A stretch of 9,085 bases of DNA from CAZKNJ01 sp964554185 (GTDB taxonomy: Bacteria; 4484-113): contig CAZKNJ010000064.1 of NCBI GenBank assembly GCA_964554185.1, positions 1 to 9,085 of the forward strand, given 5' to 3'. The position numbers were made by a program, and so were the translations under genes. Positions 1 to 6,833 of this stretch are shown here, in pieces (within the stretch, counting starts at the first letter, position 1; each line of letters opens with the position of its first letter). The notes beneath the pieces were generated by a model, which had not been told where the DNA came from, did no database searches, and saw only the letters and a list, made by a program, of their open reading frames with translations.

Positions 1-603
1 GTTGACGCGGTGAACCTGGAACCTTACAAGTCGACGCGCAAGCTAAAGACGCAAAGCGCCGCGTTCTTCATTGACACCTACTATGGCGACGGGCGCATCG
101 TCGTTCGGCGCAAGCAAGACGCCGACGGCGAGATAATGGAAAGCAGCCAGGACTTCCCCGGCCGCATCTTTGACTACGAAGAGCTGATGTGGCTCATTCC
201 CTCGCTGGACTTCTCGGCGGACGACCGCCTGCACTTCGCGCTGTTCTCCACCGTCGGCGACCAGACCATTCTGGTGGTCGTGCGCAAGATGGGCGAGGAC
301 ACTTTCAAGTTCCACGACCAGGACTACAAAGCCACGCTGTACACCTTCGCGCTGAATACGGTGCGGCAGAGCCTGTGGGTGCAGAACCTCAACGGCGTGC
401 CCACGGTGGTGAAGTACGACACCGGCGAGACCGTGCTCTACAACCTTGATCTGCTCAAGGGCGCGGAGGCCAAGCCCGCCGTGGAGAAGCCCGCTCCCCC
501 CGCTGAGGAAGCGGCGCCCCCCGCGGAAGAGCCTGTTGATGAGGGTGAAGGCGGCGGTGAAGGCGAGGGCGGCGGCGAAGAGCCTCCTTACATTCCCTTC
601 TAG
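1..603 (+). CDS. DUF3108-like protein, 5' end cut by window edge
   Basis: The frame is open from base 1 (codons GTT GAC GCG precede a GTG at 10), and no ribosome site is visible before that GTG. The gene therefore probably starts outside the window, and about 200 C-terminal residues are seen. The visible part is rich in predicted beta strands. It contains patterns reminiscent of DUF3108-type periplasmic or envelope beta-proteins: PYKSTRKLK near the start, a segment ending in FDYEELMWLIPSL, a strand with VVVRKMGED, and a final VVKYDTGETVLYNL strand. That family link is by eye only. After about residue 150 the protein becomes a low-complexity tail rich in Pro, Glu and Gly, ending in PPYIPF. The stop is 11 bases before the next gene, so the two are probably co-transcribed. 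Function is unknown. A role at the cell surface is inferred from the two secreted neighbours downstream. Confidence 0.6.
   Translation, partial: VDAVNLEPYKSTRKLKTQSAAFFIDTYYGDGRIVVRRKQDADGEIMESSQDFPGRIFDYEELMWLIPSLDFSADDRLHFALFSTVGDQTILVVVRKMGEDTFKFHDQDYKATLYTFALNTVRQSLWVQNLNGVPTVVKYDTGETVLYNLDLLKGAEAKPAVEKPAPPAEEAAPPAEEPVDEGEGGGEGEGGGEEPPYIPF
493..576 (+). repeat. Short in-frame tandem repeats coding the acidic tail
   Basis: Two adjacent 21-base units (493-513 and 514-534) encode APPAEEA and APPAEEP. Two adjacent 18-base units (541-558 and 559-576) each encode EGEGGG. The copies differ at wobble positions, so selection appears to act on the peptide rather than on recent DNA slippage. The result is a flexible, negatively charged C-terminal extension. 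Confidence 0.75.
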
Positions 604-614
604 GCGCAGCGCCG

Positions 615-1820
615 ATGCCGAGAATTACGAAGACGCTGACGCTAATCGGGCTGCTGGCCACACTGATTTGGCCGTTCACGGCGGCCGCTTCGGTGGAGTA
701 TTTCCGCGACGACTTCACGCCGTCCGGCCCCGAAGAGAAGTACTTCTTTGAGGGCGTGCTCGGCGATAAGCTGTTCAAGTACGAGCTGGGCGGGAACTAC
801 GTCATTGACGCCACCAAGGCCTCCGACTTCGGCCACAGCGTGCTGATGCACGATCTCTCGACCTACGAGCTGGAGGCGCGGGGCAAGCTGACCGCCGGCA
901 CCACGCCCAAAGTCATCGACGGAGTGCCGGTGAAAGCGGGCTGGGGCATCACCTTCAACTACAGCGAAACGGCTGACGGGGCGGAGAGCTTCCTGCTGGC
1001 GCTGGTCAATCCCGCCGAGCACAACTTCGTGCTGCGTCGCGTGGTTGACAACCGCCAGGAGGACATCCTCGGCCCCTTCGTCTCCGAAGCCGTTAGTCCC
1101 GACTATAACGTGCTGCGGGTCAAGGTGGACGCCGGCCGCATCACCGCCTACGTGAACGGCGCCGAAGTGGGCAGCTGCTTTGAAGACCAGCTGCTCTCCG
1201 GCGGTTTTGGGCTGTACGTGACCCCGCGCACCGCCGGGGCGTTTGACTACATCGCGGTTTACACCGACCACAAGCCGCGCGCGGTGGTGGAGGACGACTT
1301 CATCGCTCAGCCCCGCCGCTGGTTTGCCGGCGAGCACGAAGGCGTGAAATACGAATATGCCGGCGGCGGCTACATCATTCGGGCAACTGGCCCGGCGGGC
1401 AAGGCGGGAATGTCGTTCTACCCGGGCGAGCACACGGAGTTTGCGCTGGAGGTGACCGTGAGCAAGCTCTCCGGCCCCAGCAACTTCGGCTACGGTGTGT
1501 TCTTCCAGGACATCCCCAACGAGCAGGGCGGTTTCGACCAGTTCCGTTTTCTCATTAGTGGCGACGGCTGGTTCACCGTCCAGCGCTCGTTTGAGGACGT
1601 ACCGCGCGCGCTGTTCCAGTGGGCGCAGAGCGGCCGCATCAAGCCTGGCGAGGCCAACCGCCTGAAGGTCAGCCTGGTGGGTGGCCAGCTCGCGTTTCTT
1701 ATCAATGGATACGAGGTTTACTCGCTGTCCGACCTGCCGGTGACGCCCGGAAAGCTGGGTCTCTACGCCAGCGCCGGAGTGGAAGCGGAGTACGAGGACT
1801 TCCGGCTAGAGCTTTACTAG
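615..1820 (+). CDS. Secreted protein with two LamG/DUF1080-like domains
   Basis: The 401-residue product starts with a signal peptide: a basic start (MPRITK), a hydrophobic core to about residue 22, and an AAA-S site giving likely cleavage after Ala25. The mature protein is two copies of one domain, about residues 29-218 and 224-401. Each opens with a DDF motif (RDDF at 31, EDDF at 226) and an aromatic strand ending NYVIDA or GYIIRA. Each closes with N-x-L-[KR]-V, a strand containing the [VI]NG turn (NGAEV at 181, NGYEV at 364), then GLY and a final D-[YF] strand. This arrangement is typical of concanavalin A-like beta-sandwich domains (LamG, DUF1080/3-keto-disaccharide hydrolase). No catalytic residues could be identified, so binding of glycan or another ligand is only a guess. 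There is one cysteine (188). No Shine-Dalgarno site is visible, and the start lies 11 bases after the previous stop. Confidence 0.8.
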   Translation: MPRITKTLTLIGLLATLIWPFTAAASVEYFRDDFTPSGPEEKYFFEGVLGDKLFKYELGGNYVIDATKASDFGHSVLMHDLSTYELEARGKLTAGTTPKVIDGVPVKAGWGITFNYSETADGAESFLLALVNPAEHNFVLRRVVDNRQEDILGPFVSEAVSPDYNVLRVKVDAGRITAYVNGAEVGSCFEDQLLSGGFGLYVTPRTAGAFDYIAVYTDHKPRAVVEDDFIAQPRRWFAGEHEGVKYEYAGGGYIIRATGPAGKAGMSFYPGEHTEFALEVTVSKLSGPSNFGYGVFFQDIPNEQGGFDQFRFLISGDGWFTVQRSFEDVPRALFQWAQSGRIKPGEANRLKVSLVGGQLAFLINGYEVYSLSDLPVTPGKLGLYASAGVEAEYEDFRLELY

Positions 1821-1831
1821 CCAGATTGGGG

Positions 1832-1851
1832 TAGAATAACCTACCTGGTAG
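1832..1851 (+). promoter_or_regulatory. Possible -10 element and small palindrome
   Basis: TAGAAT at 1832-1837 resembles a -10 hexamer and would place a start point near 1844. A perfect inverted repeat, CTACC-T-GGTAG (1841-1851), overlaps that position. No -35 hexamer is seen at 16-18 bases. This is the longest spacer in the window (45 bases), so a promoter for the lipoprotein gene is plausible but unproven. Confidence 0.35.
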
Positions 1852-1865
1852 TAACGGGCTCAAAC

Positions 1866-2684
1866 ATGCGGATAACGTACACTATTTCGATTATCATTGC
1901 TTTGGCGCTGTTCAGCGCCTGCGGCGGAGGCGGCGGGAAGTCTCCCATAGTTAAGCCGATTGACACGCCGACTTCATCCACTATCCAGTCGCTGAACTTC
2001 TCACCCGCCAATGTGACGACCGGAACGGTGGTGGAGGTTTCGGCGACCTACACCAACGCCAGCGCGTTTGAGAGTGCGGCCAAGCTGTGGCTGGTGGGCG
2101 GCGGCACGATCAGCGAGCAGCCGCCGGACTTTGACCTGGTGCTGCGCGAAACTGCAGGCATCAAGGCTACTTCCGCCACCCTCACTACGACAGCCTCAAA
2201 GGTGTACTGGCTGACTCCCACCAGGCCGGGCAGCTACAACGTGTCGCTGCGCATCGGCAATGCCTACCTGGTGCAGACGGTGGAGGTTACCACCGCCCCC
2301 ATCGGGCTGGAAGTTCTCCCCGGCGAGGGCAACAGCGTGGTAGTGCGCGTGGTTGCGCAGGATGTAACCAACCTATACCAGGCGGCCTTCCGCGTGGTGT
2401 TCAATGCGAGTATCTACGCTCCAACTGAAGTGACTCCCGGAACGCTCCTCGGTGGGAGTGACGACATCCTCTTCATCGGCCTTACTAACCAGAACGGCTT
2501 CGTGCCCATTGCCATCACGCGCAAGGGCAGTGCCGGTGGCGTGAGCGGCAGCGGTGTGCTCGCGGAGATCGTATTCACGCCGAAGGCGGCCAGCCGGGTC
2601 GCCGCTTCCATCAGCATCAGCGGTTTTGAGCTGCTGCGCTATGTGCTGCGTGACAGCTCCGGCCAGCAGTTCTACGGCGACTAG
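1866..2684 (+). CDS. Lipoprotein with Ig-like and cohesin-like domains
   Basis: The 272-residue product begins with a lipoprotein signal: MRITYT, a hydrophobic stretch, then LFSAC with the lipidated Cys at 19 (Phe at -3 is a slightly weak fit). A CGGGGG linker follows. Residues about 40-142 look like an Ig/PKD-type beta domain, running from SLNFSPANV to the PGSYNVSLRIGN and TVEV strands. Residues about 147-258 resemble a cohesin-type domain: VVVRVVAQDVTNLYQAAFRV, then VFNASIYAPTEVTPGTLL, then GSGVLAEIVFTPK. Cohesin-like folds bind dockerins in cellulosomes, but in many non-cellulolytic bacteria they occur alone in surface lipoproteins of unknown role. No dockerin repeat is seen in this window. 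It is probably anchored in a membrane facing the outside and may work with the upstream secreted beta-sandwich protein. No clear ribosome site precedes the ATG. Confidence 0.75.
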   Translation: MRITYTISIIIALALFSACGGGGGKSPIVKPIDTPTSSTIQSLNFSPANVTTGTVVEVSATYTNASAFESAAKLWLVGGGTISEQPPDFDLVLRETAGIKATSATLTTTASKVYWLTPTRPGSYNVSLRIGNAYLVQTVEVTTAPIGLEVLPGEGNSVVVRVVAQDVTNLYQAAFRVVFNASIYAPTEVTPGTLLGGSDDILFIGLTNQNGFVPIAITRKGSAGGVSGSGVLAEIVFTPKAASRVAASISISGFELLRYVLRDSSGQQFYGD

Positions 2685-2696
2685 TATTCCCGCTGC

Positions 2697-2709
2697 TATA
2701 ATTGCCCGG
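2697..2709 (+). promoter_or_regulatory. TATAAT element placing start point at the ispA ATG
   Basis: A perfect TATAAT lies at 2697-2702. With the usual 7-base offset transcription would begin at about 2709, while the ATG is at 2710. No Shine-Dalgarno site lies between. This suggests a leaderless mRNA for the isoprenoid operon. No -35 consensus is seen, which weakens the call. Confidence 0.5.
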
Positions 2710-3588
2710 ATGCACTTCCGGGAACTACATGAGCAGGTGCAGCGCACCGTATCCGGATACCTCCACGCATTCGTCGCGCGGCATGTTTCCGAGCCGCGTC
2801 TGGCTGCCGCCTGCCAGCACCTGCTGGGACGCGGAAAGCTGGTGCGGCCTGCGGCGGTAGCGGCGGCCGCCACGGCGTTCAACCCGGAAGTCTCTTCTGA
2901 CCGTTATCTGCACACCGCTGCGGCGGTGGAGTTGGTGCATACCTTCACGCTCATCCACGACGACCTGCCGGAGATGGACGACGCCAAGATGCGGCGCGGA
3001 GTGCGTGCGGTGCACCTGGAGCACGGCCATGACATGGCGCTGTTGGCGGGCGATGCGCTGTTCAACCTGGCGCTGATGGCGCTGGTGGAGGACGACTCGC
3101 TGAATCCGCCGGAGCGGGAAGACATACTTCGCGAGTTCACCCACTCCATCAACTCGGTGATTGAAGGGCAGGCGAAGGAGTTGACGCTCGCGCCCGACCG
3201 GGCCGCGGTGGAAGAAGTGGAAGAAGTGGAGCGGATGAAAACAGGCCATCTCTTCGCCTGTGCGCTCGTCTGCGGCGCGGTCATCGGCGGCGCGGACTTC
3301 GCGGGGCGGGCGGCCTGCGAGAAACTGGGGCTGTTGCTCGGCCAGGCGTTCCAGATCAGGGACGACCTGCTCGCAGTGACCGCCGACAATGAGACCGCCG
3401 GCAAGAGCCTGGAGCAGGACGAGGTGCTTGACCGCCCGACGATACTGCGGCTGCTGGGCGTTGAAGGCGCCCGCCGGCGGTTTGGCGAACTCTGTGAACA
3501 GGTGAATCTTGCGATAGGGTCACTCAAGGCTCCCCGTGCGGATTTGCTGCAGGGGCTGGCGGATGACCTGAGAGAACGGGAGAAATGA
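2710..3588 (+). CDS. ispA: Short-chain (farnesyl-type) prenyl diphosphate synthase
   Basis: The enzyme condenses IPP with allylic diphosphates in the cytoplasm to make C15 (perhaps C20) prenyl diphosphate. It is 292 residues, the usual length. Family marks in order: GKLVRP (42-47, IPP-binding Lys43 and Arg46), first Asp-rich motif DDLPEMDD at 84-91 with the two-residue insertion typical of bacterial FPP synthases, RRG, LLAGDAL, GQ (153-154), KTG (177-179), and the second Asp-rich region QIRDDLLAVTAD (215-226). Phe79, five residues before the first motif, is the aromatic position usually linked to C15 products. The third Asp of the second motif (normally DDxxD) is Ala222, which is unusual. The later GKxTYP-like segment is also altered (DRPTI). 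The ATG at 2710 was chosen because it starts the FPP-synthase homology. An in-frame ATG at 2554 lies inside the lipoprotein gene. The 3' end overlaps dxs by 4 bases (ATGA). Confidence 0.88.
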   Translation: MHFRELHEQVQRTVSGYLHAFVARHVSEPRLAAACQHLLGRGKLVRPAAVAAAATAFNPEVSSDRYLHTAAAVELVHTFTLIHDDLPEMDDAKMRRGVRAVHLEHGHDMALLAGDALFNLALMALVEDDSLNPPEREDILREFTHSINSVIEGQAKELTLAPDRAAVEEVEEVERMKTGHLFACALVCGAVIGGADFAGRAACEKLGLLLGQAFQIRDDLLAVTADNETAGKSLEQDEVLDRPTILRLLGVEGARRRFGELCEQVNLAIGSLKAPRADLLQGLADDLREREK

Positions 3589-5537
3589 TAGAATCCCGCC
3601 AAGTGGAACCCGGGATTCTGGAAACAATCAACTCGCCGGAAGACCTAAAGCGGCTGCCGGAAAGCCGCCTGCCGGAACTCGCGGAGGAGATTCGCCGGTT
3701 CTTGCTGCAAAGCGTCACCAAAACCGGCGGCCACCTGGCGAGCAACCTCGGCACGGTGGAACTCACCCTTGCGCTGCATTACGTGTTCGACTCGCCCCGG
3801 GACAGGCTCGTCTGGGACACCGGCCACCAGGCGTATGCCCACAAGCTGCTCACCGGCAGGCGTGAGGGTTTCAGCCGGCTGCGGCAGCTTGACGGCCTGA
3901 GCGGCTTCCCCTCGCCGAAGGAGAGCGCGCACGACGCGTTCGGCACCGGCCATGCCAGCACTAGCATCGCCGCCGCGCTGGGCCTGAACAACGCCGACGA
4001 CAGCCACTGGACTATCGCGGTCATCGGTGACGGCGCGTTGACCGGCGGGCTGGCGCTCACCGGCCTGAACAACTCGTCGCTGGCGCGCAAGCGGTTCATC
4101 GTGGTGCTGAACGACAATGGAATGAGCATAGACGCGAACGTGGGCACCATCGCCCGCCACCTGTCCAATATCAAGGCCAGGCCTTCGCCGCGCTGGCTGA
4201 ACCGTGCTCTGCGCGGCGCAATTTCGCGCGTATTCGGCGGGGAAAGCTGGTTCCGCCGCATCTACGAGAAGGTCAAGGACTCCATCTTTTACTTCTTCAT
4301 CCCCCGGCGCAGCCGCGGCGTCCTGTTTGAGGAGATGGGGCTTTCCTACTTCGGGCCTTACGACGGGCATAATGTAATCTCGCTGGTAAGGCTCTTCAAG
4401 AGCCTCAAGCGCATTGATGATGAGCCGCTGCTGGTGCACATGATAACGCAAAAGGGGCACGGCTATGCTCCGGCGGAGGACAGCCCCACGCAGTGGCATG
4501 GCATCTCCGCGGGCACGCCGCTCAGGGTGGAGGACGACAGCATCGTGGTGCCGGCGGACAACGAGCGCCGCTCGGTGAAATCCTACACCGAAGTCTTTGC
4601 AGACACGATGATTGAGCTCGCGGGGAAGTACCCTGACATTGTGGCGATAACCGCGGCCATGCCTTCAGGCACCGGCCTCAAGAAGTTCGGCGAGGTGTAT
4701 CCCGACCGTTTCTACGATGTCGGCATCAGCGAGGAATTCGCGGTTACTTTCGCCTGCGGCCTGGCGCACGGCGGCAAGCGCCCGGTGTGCGCCATCTACT
4801 CCACGTTCATGCAGCGTGCCTTTGACCAGTTGCTGCACGACGCCGCGCTGCAGGAGCTGCCGGTAGTGTTTGCGCTTGACCGCGGGGGCATCGTCGGCGC
4901 CGACGGCGAGACCCACCAGGGCGTGTTTGATTTGAGCTACTTGCGGATGATCCCCAACTTCACCGTGATGGTGCCCAAGGACGAAGAGGAGCTGCGGCGG
5001 ATGCTCCTCACGGCGCTGGAACACCGCAGCGGCCCATGCGCCATCAGGTATCCCCGCGAGAGCGGGCTGGGCGTGCCCATGCCCAAGGAAATCAGGCCGC
5101 TGGAGATTGGCACTTGGGAGCTGCTGCGCGAAGGCGAACAGGTAGCCGTCCTGGCGCTTGGCACTATGGTGCCGGTGGCGCTGGAGGCGGCGAAGCTGCT
5201 GGAGAAATCGGGCCTGAACCCCGCGGTCGTGAATGCCCGTTTCGTGCGCCCGATGGACGCCGGAATGCTGCTCTCGCTGGCGAAGCGCTGCCGCTTGCTG
5301 GTGACGGTGGAGGAGAATGTCGCCTGCGGCGGCTTCGGCAGCGGGGTGGTGGAGTACCTCAGCCAGAAGATGGGTGACGCAATGCCGCGGGTGCGCATCA
5401 TCGGGCTGCCCGACAAGTTTGTGGAGCACGGCGGCAACCGCGAGCTGCGGGAACGGTATGGGCTGTCCGCCATCGGCGTGACGGCAGCGGTTCTGCGCGA
5501 ACAGGAGAGCGCGGAGCAGCGCCTGAAAATTGTGTGA
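3585..5537 (+). CDS. dxs: 1-deoxy-D-xylulose-5-phosphate synthase
   Basis: This thiamine-diphosphate enzyme joins pyruvate and glyceraldehyde 3-phosphate to form DXP, the first step of the MEP isoprenoid pathway. The product is 650 residues (E. coli about 620) and collinear with the family. Landmarks are GGHLASNLGTVELTLALHY with His50, WDTGHQAY, the FGTGHASTS loop, the TPP motif GDGAL (148-152) to NDN (176-178), GPYDGH, His305 (QWHGI), YSTFMQRAFDQ, DRGGIVGADGETHQG, and the C-terminal transketolase-type domain with VTVEEN. The catalytic Glu is Glu383, but the usual AEQHAV around it reads SEEFAV, and the Glu after the TPP motif (M-A-[FY]-E-A) is Thr159. The ATG at 3585 overlaps the ispA stop and follows GGGAG, supporting coupled translation. 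A GTG at 3603, preceded by TAGAAT, is an alternative start losing six residues. Confidence 0.96.
   Translation: MIESRQVEPGILETINSPEDLKRLPESRLPELAEEIRRFLLQSVTKTGGHLASNLGTVELTLALHYVFDSPRDRLVWDTGHQAYAHKLLTGRREGFSRLRQLDGLSGFPSPKESAHDAFGTGHASTSIAAALGLNNADDSHWTIAVIGDGALTGGLALTGLNNSSLARKRFIVVLNDNGMSIDANVGTIARHLSNIKARPSPRWLNRALRGAISRVFGGESWFRRIYEKVKDSIFYFFIPRRSRGVLFEEMGLSYFGPYDGHNVISLVRLFKSLKRIDDEPLLVHMITQKGHGYAPAEDSPTQWHGISAGTPLRVEDDSIVVPADNERRSVKSYTEVFADTMIELAGKYPDIVAITAAMPSGTGLKKFGEVYPDRFYDVGISEEFAVTFACGLAHGGKRPVCAIYSTFMQRAFDQLLHDAALQELPVVFALDRGGIVGADGETHQGVFDLSYLRMIPNFTVMVPKDEEELRRMLLTALEHRSGPCAIRYPRESGLGVPMPKEIRPLEIGTWELLREGEQVAVLALGTMVPVALEAAKLLEKSGLNPAVVNARFVRPMDAGMLLSLAKRCRLLVTVEENVACGGFGSGVVEYLSQKMGDAMPRVRIIGLPDKFVEHGGNRELRERYGLSAIGVTAAVLREQESAEQRLKIV
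3589..3594 (+). promoter_or_regulatory. TAGAAT element before an alternative dxs start
   Basis: TAGAAT lies at 3589-3594, eight bases before an in-frame GTG at 3603, so a start point near 3601 would give a nearly leaderless dxs mRNA. It repeats the layout seen before ispA. It lies within the first codons of the longer dxs frame, and there is no -35 match, so chance is quite possible. Confidence 0.25.
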
Positions 5538-5545
5538 GGGGGACA

Positions 5546-6250
5546 ATGCTGGGTTTATCAAACGAGCTTGCGGCCCTCCTAGGGGTCCTGATTCTCTACT
5601 TCATCCTCCAGATTGTCGGCAATACGCTCAAGCTCAGCCGCAGCGGCGCAGTGGCGGCTGCGATCGCCTTCTATTCCAGCCTCGTGTCTAACGCGTATTT
5701 GGTTCTGGCTTCGCTGGCATTAGCTTTGCTGATGGCCCTGGATTTCCGGGTGAAGATGCCGGGGATGTACCCGGACATGCTCCTGTTGGTGCTCGGCCTC
5801 GTCATCTACCTGCTGGTCTTCCTGTTGGACGTGTACATGCGGCTCGTGTTGAAAAAGCGGCGCGGCACCCTCTCCATCCTGGATGTGGATGAGAGTTTCA
5901 TCGTCGCTCCGCCGAGCGCGGCGATGTGGGAGCTCGCGCTCTTTAACTTCGTGCTGTTGAAGGGCTTTGCCTACGAAGTCTACCTGCGCGGCTTCGCGCT
6001 CACTACGCTGATGGCGGCTACCGACAGCCCGGTGCTGGCAATCTTCCTGGTCGCGGTTATTGAATTCCTCCTGCGGCCACACGGCGAGCGGCTGGTGCCG
6101 GTGGTCATCGTTTCCGCGTTGCTATCTGTCGTCTTCTACGCCTCCAGTGGTTTGATCGTCACCATCATCATCCGCGTGGTGGGCAATTACATACTCTCGC
6201 TCTACCTGGTCTATCTCACTATCAAGCAGGATAATGGCGGCGAAGCATAA
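5546..6250 (+). CDS. Multi-pass membrane protein, degenerate CPBP-like
   Basis: The product is 234 residues with about six or seven membrane segments, near residues 8-28, 34-66, 77-102, 128-150, 163-177 and 183-224 (the last probably two). The second half resembles the CPBP family (Rce1-like intramembrane proteases and ABI proteins). The first family motif EExxxRG appears as YEVYLRG (143-149), keeping Glu144 and Arg148 but losing the first Glu. The second motif FxxxH is only approximated by FLLRPH (174-179). The final HxxxN appears as RVVGN (210-214), keeping Asn214 but with Arg for His. Metal-dependent proteolysis is therefore doubtful, and the family call itself is moderate. The ATG at 5546 has a strong AGGGGG site just upstream; an in-frame GTG at 5534 overlapping the dxs stop is less likely. 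It overlaps rnhB by 17 bases, so it belongs to the same operon. Confidence 0.75.
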   Translation: MLGLSNELAALLGVLILYFILQIVGNTLKLSRSGAVAAAIAFYSSLVSNAYLVLASLALALLMALDFRVKMPGMYPDMLLLVLGLVIYLLVFLLDVYMRLVLKKRRGTLSILDVDESFIVAPPSAAMWELALFNFVLLKGFAYEVYLRGFALTTLMAATDSPVLAIFLVAVIEFLLRPHGERLVPVVIVSALLSVVFYASSGLIVTIIIRVVGNYILSLYLVYLTIKQDNGGEA

Positions 6251-6833
6251 GCTCATCTGCGGGCTGGACGAGGCCGGACGGGGCGCGCTGGCGGGGCCGG
6301 TGGTGGCCGCGGCAGTGGTGCTGCGCGCACGGCACAATCTTAAGGGCCTTGCAGACTCTAAGATACTGCCCGCGGCGGAACGCGAGCGCCTGGCCAAAGA
6401 GATAATGGAGCGCGCGGAAGCCTGGGCGGTGGCCGAGGCCAGCCCCGATGAAATCTGCCGCATCAACATCCTGCAAGCCTCGCTGCTGGCGATGCGGCGG
6501 GCGTTTGAAGCGCTCGGCCTGCACGCCGACTCCACCCTCAGCGTCATCGCCGATGGGCTCTACTATCCGTTGGGATTGCCGGTTGGATGCGCGCAAGTGA
6601 AAGCGGACGCGCTGGTTCCGGCGGTATCCGCCGCGGGCATTCTGGCCAAGGTGCACCGTGACGGGCTGATGCGGCAGCTGCAAGAGGTACACCCGCAGTT
6701 TGCCTTTGGCCGGCACAAAGGTTATCCCACGCCGCAACACCTGCAAGAGCTGGCGCAGCACGGGCCGCTTCCCGTGCACCGGCGCACCTTCGCACCGGTT
6801 AGGGCGCTGTTGCAAACGGAGCTGGAGCTATGA
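6234..6833 (+). CDS. rnhB: Ribonuclease HII
   Basis: RNase HII cuts the RNA strand of RNA-DNA hybrids and nicks 5' of single ribonucleotides left in DNA, starting ribonucleotide excision repair in the cytoplasm. The product is 199 residues, the normal size. It begins LICGLDEAGRGALAGPVV, with catalytic Asp12-Glu13 and the GRG motif (15-17) that reads the ribose-deoxyribose junction. Next come ADSK (40-43), INILQASLLAM, IADG (Asp107), VKAD (Asp125), the segment SAAGILAKVHRD (Asp143), and HKGYPT with the conserved Tyr164. All acidic active-site candidates are present. The usual Ser of AASILAK is Gly135, a minor change. The start overlaps the upstream membrane-protein gene by 17 bases, and the stop overlaps the next start as ATGA, so translation is probably coupled on both sides. 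Confidence 0.97.
   Translation: MAAKHKLICGLDEAGRGALAGPVVAAAVVLRARHNLKGLADSKILPAAERERLAKEIMERAEAWAVAEASPDEICRINILQASLLAMRRAFEALGLHADSTLSVIADGLYYPLGLPVGCAQVKADALVPAVSAAGILAKVHRDGLMRQLQEVHPQFAFGRHKGYPTPQHLQELAQHGPLPVHRRTFAPVRALLQTELEL

Noticed and set aside
642..1433. 263-codon minus-strand frame opposite the secreted protein
   Set aside because: The plus-strand product has a signal peptide and a repeated domain; the antisense product shows only shadow-type composition.
2554..2709. Upstream in-frame ATG for ispA
   Set aside because: It would add 52 Arg/Ser-rich residues lying wholly inside the lipoprotein gene. FPP-synthase similarity and TATAAT spacing favour 2710.
3645..5561. Long minus-strand frames (3645-4499 and 4665-5561) opposite dxs
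   Set aside because: Their composition is typical of antisense shadows, with no recognisable domain, and dxs is collinear with its family throughout.
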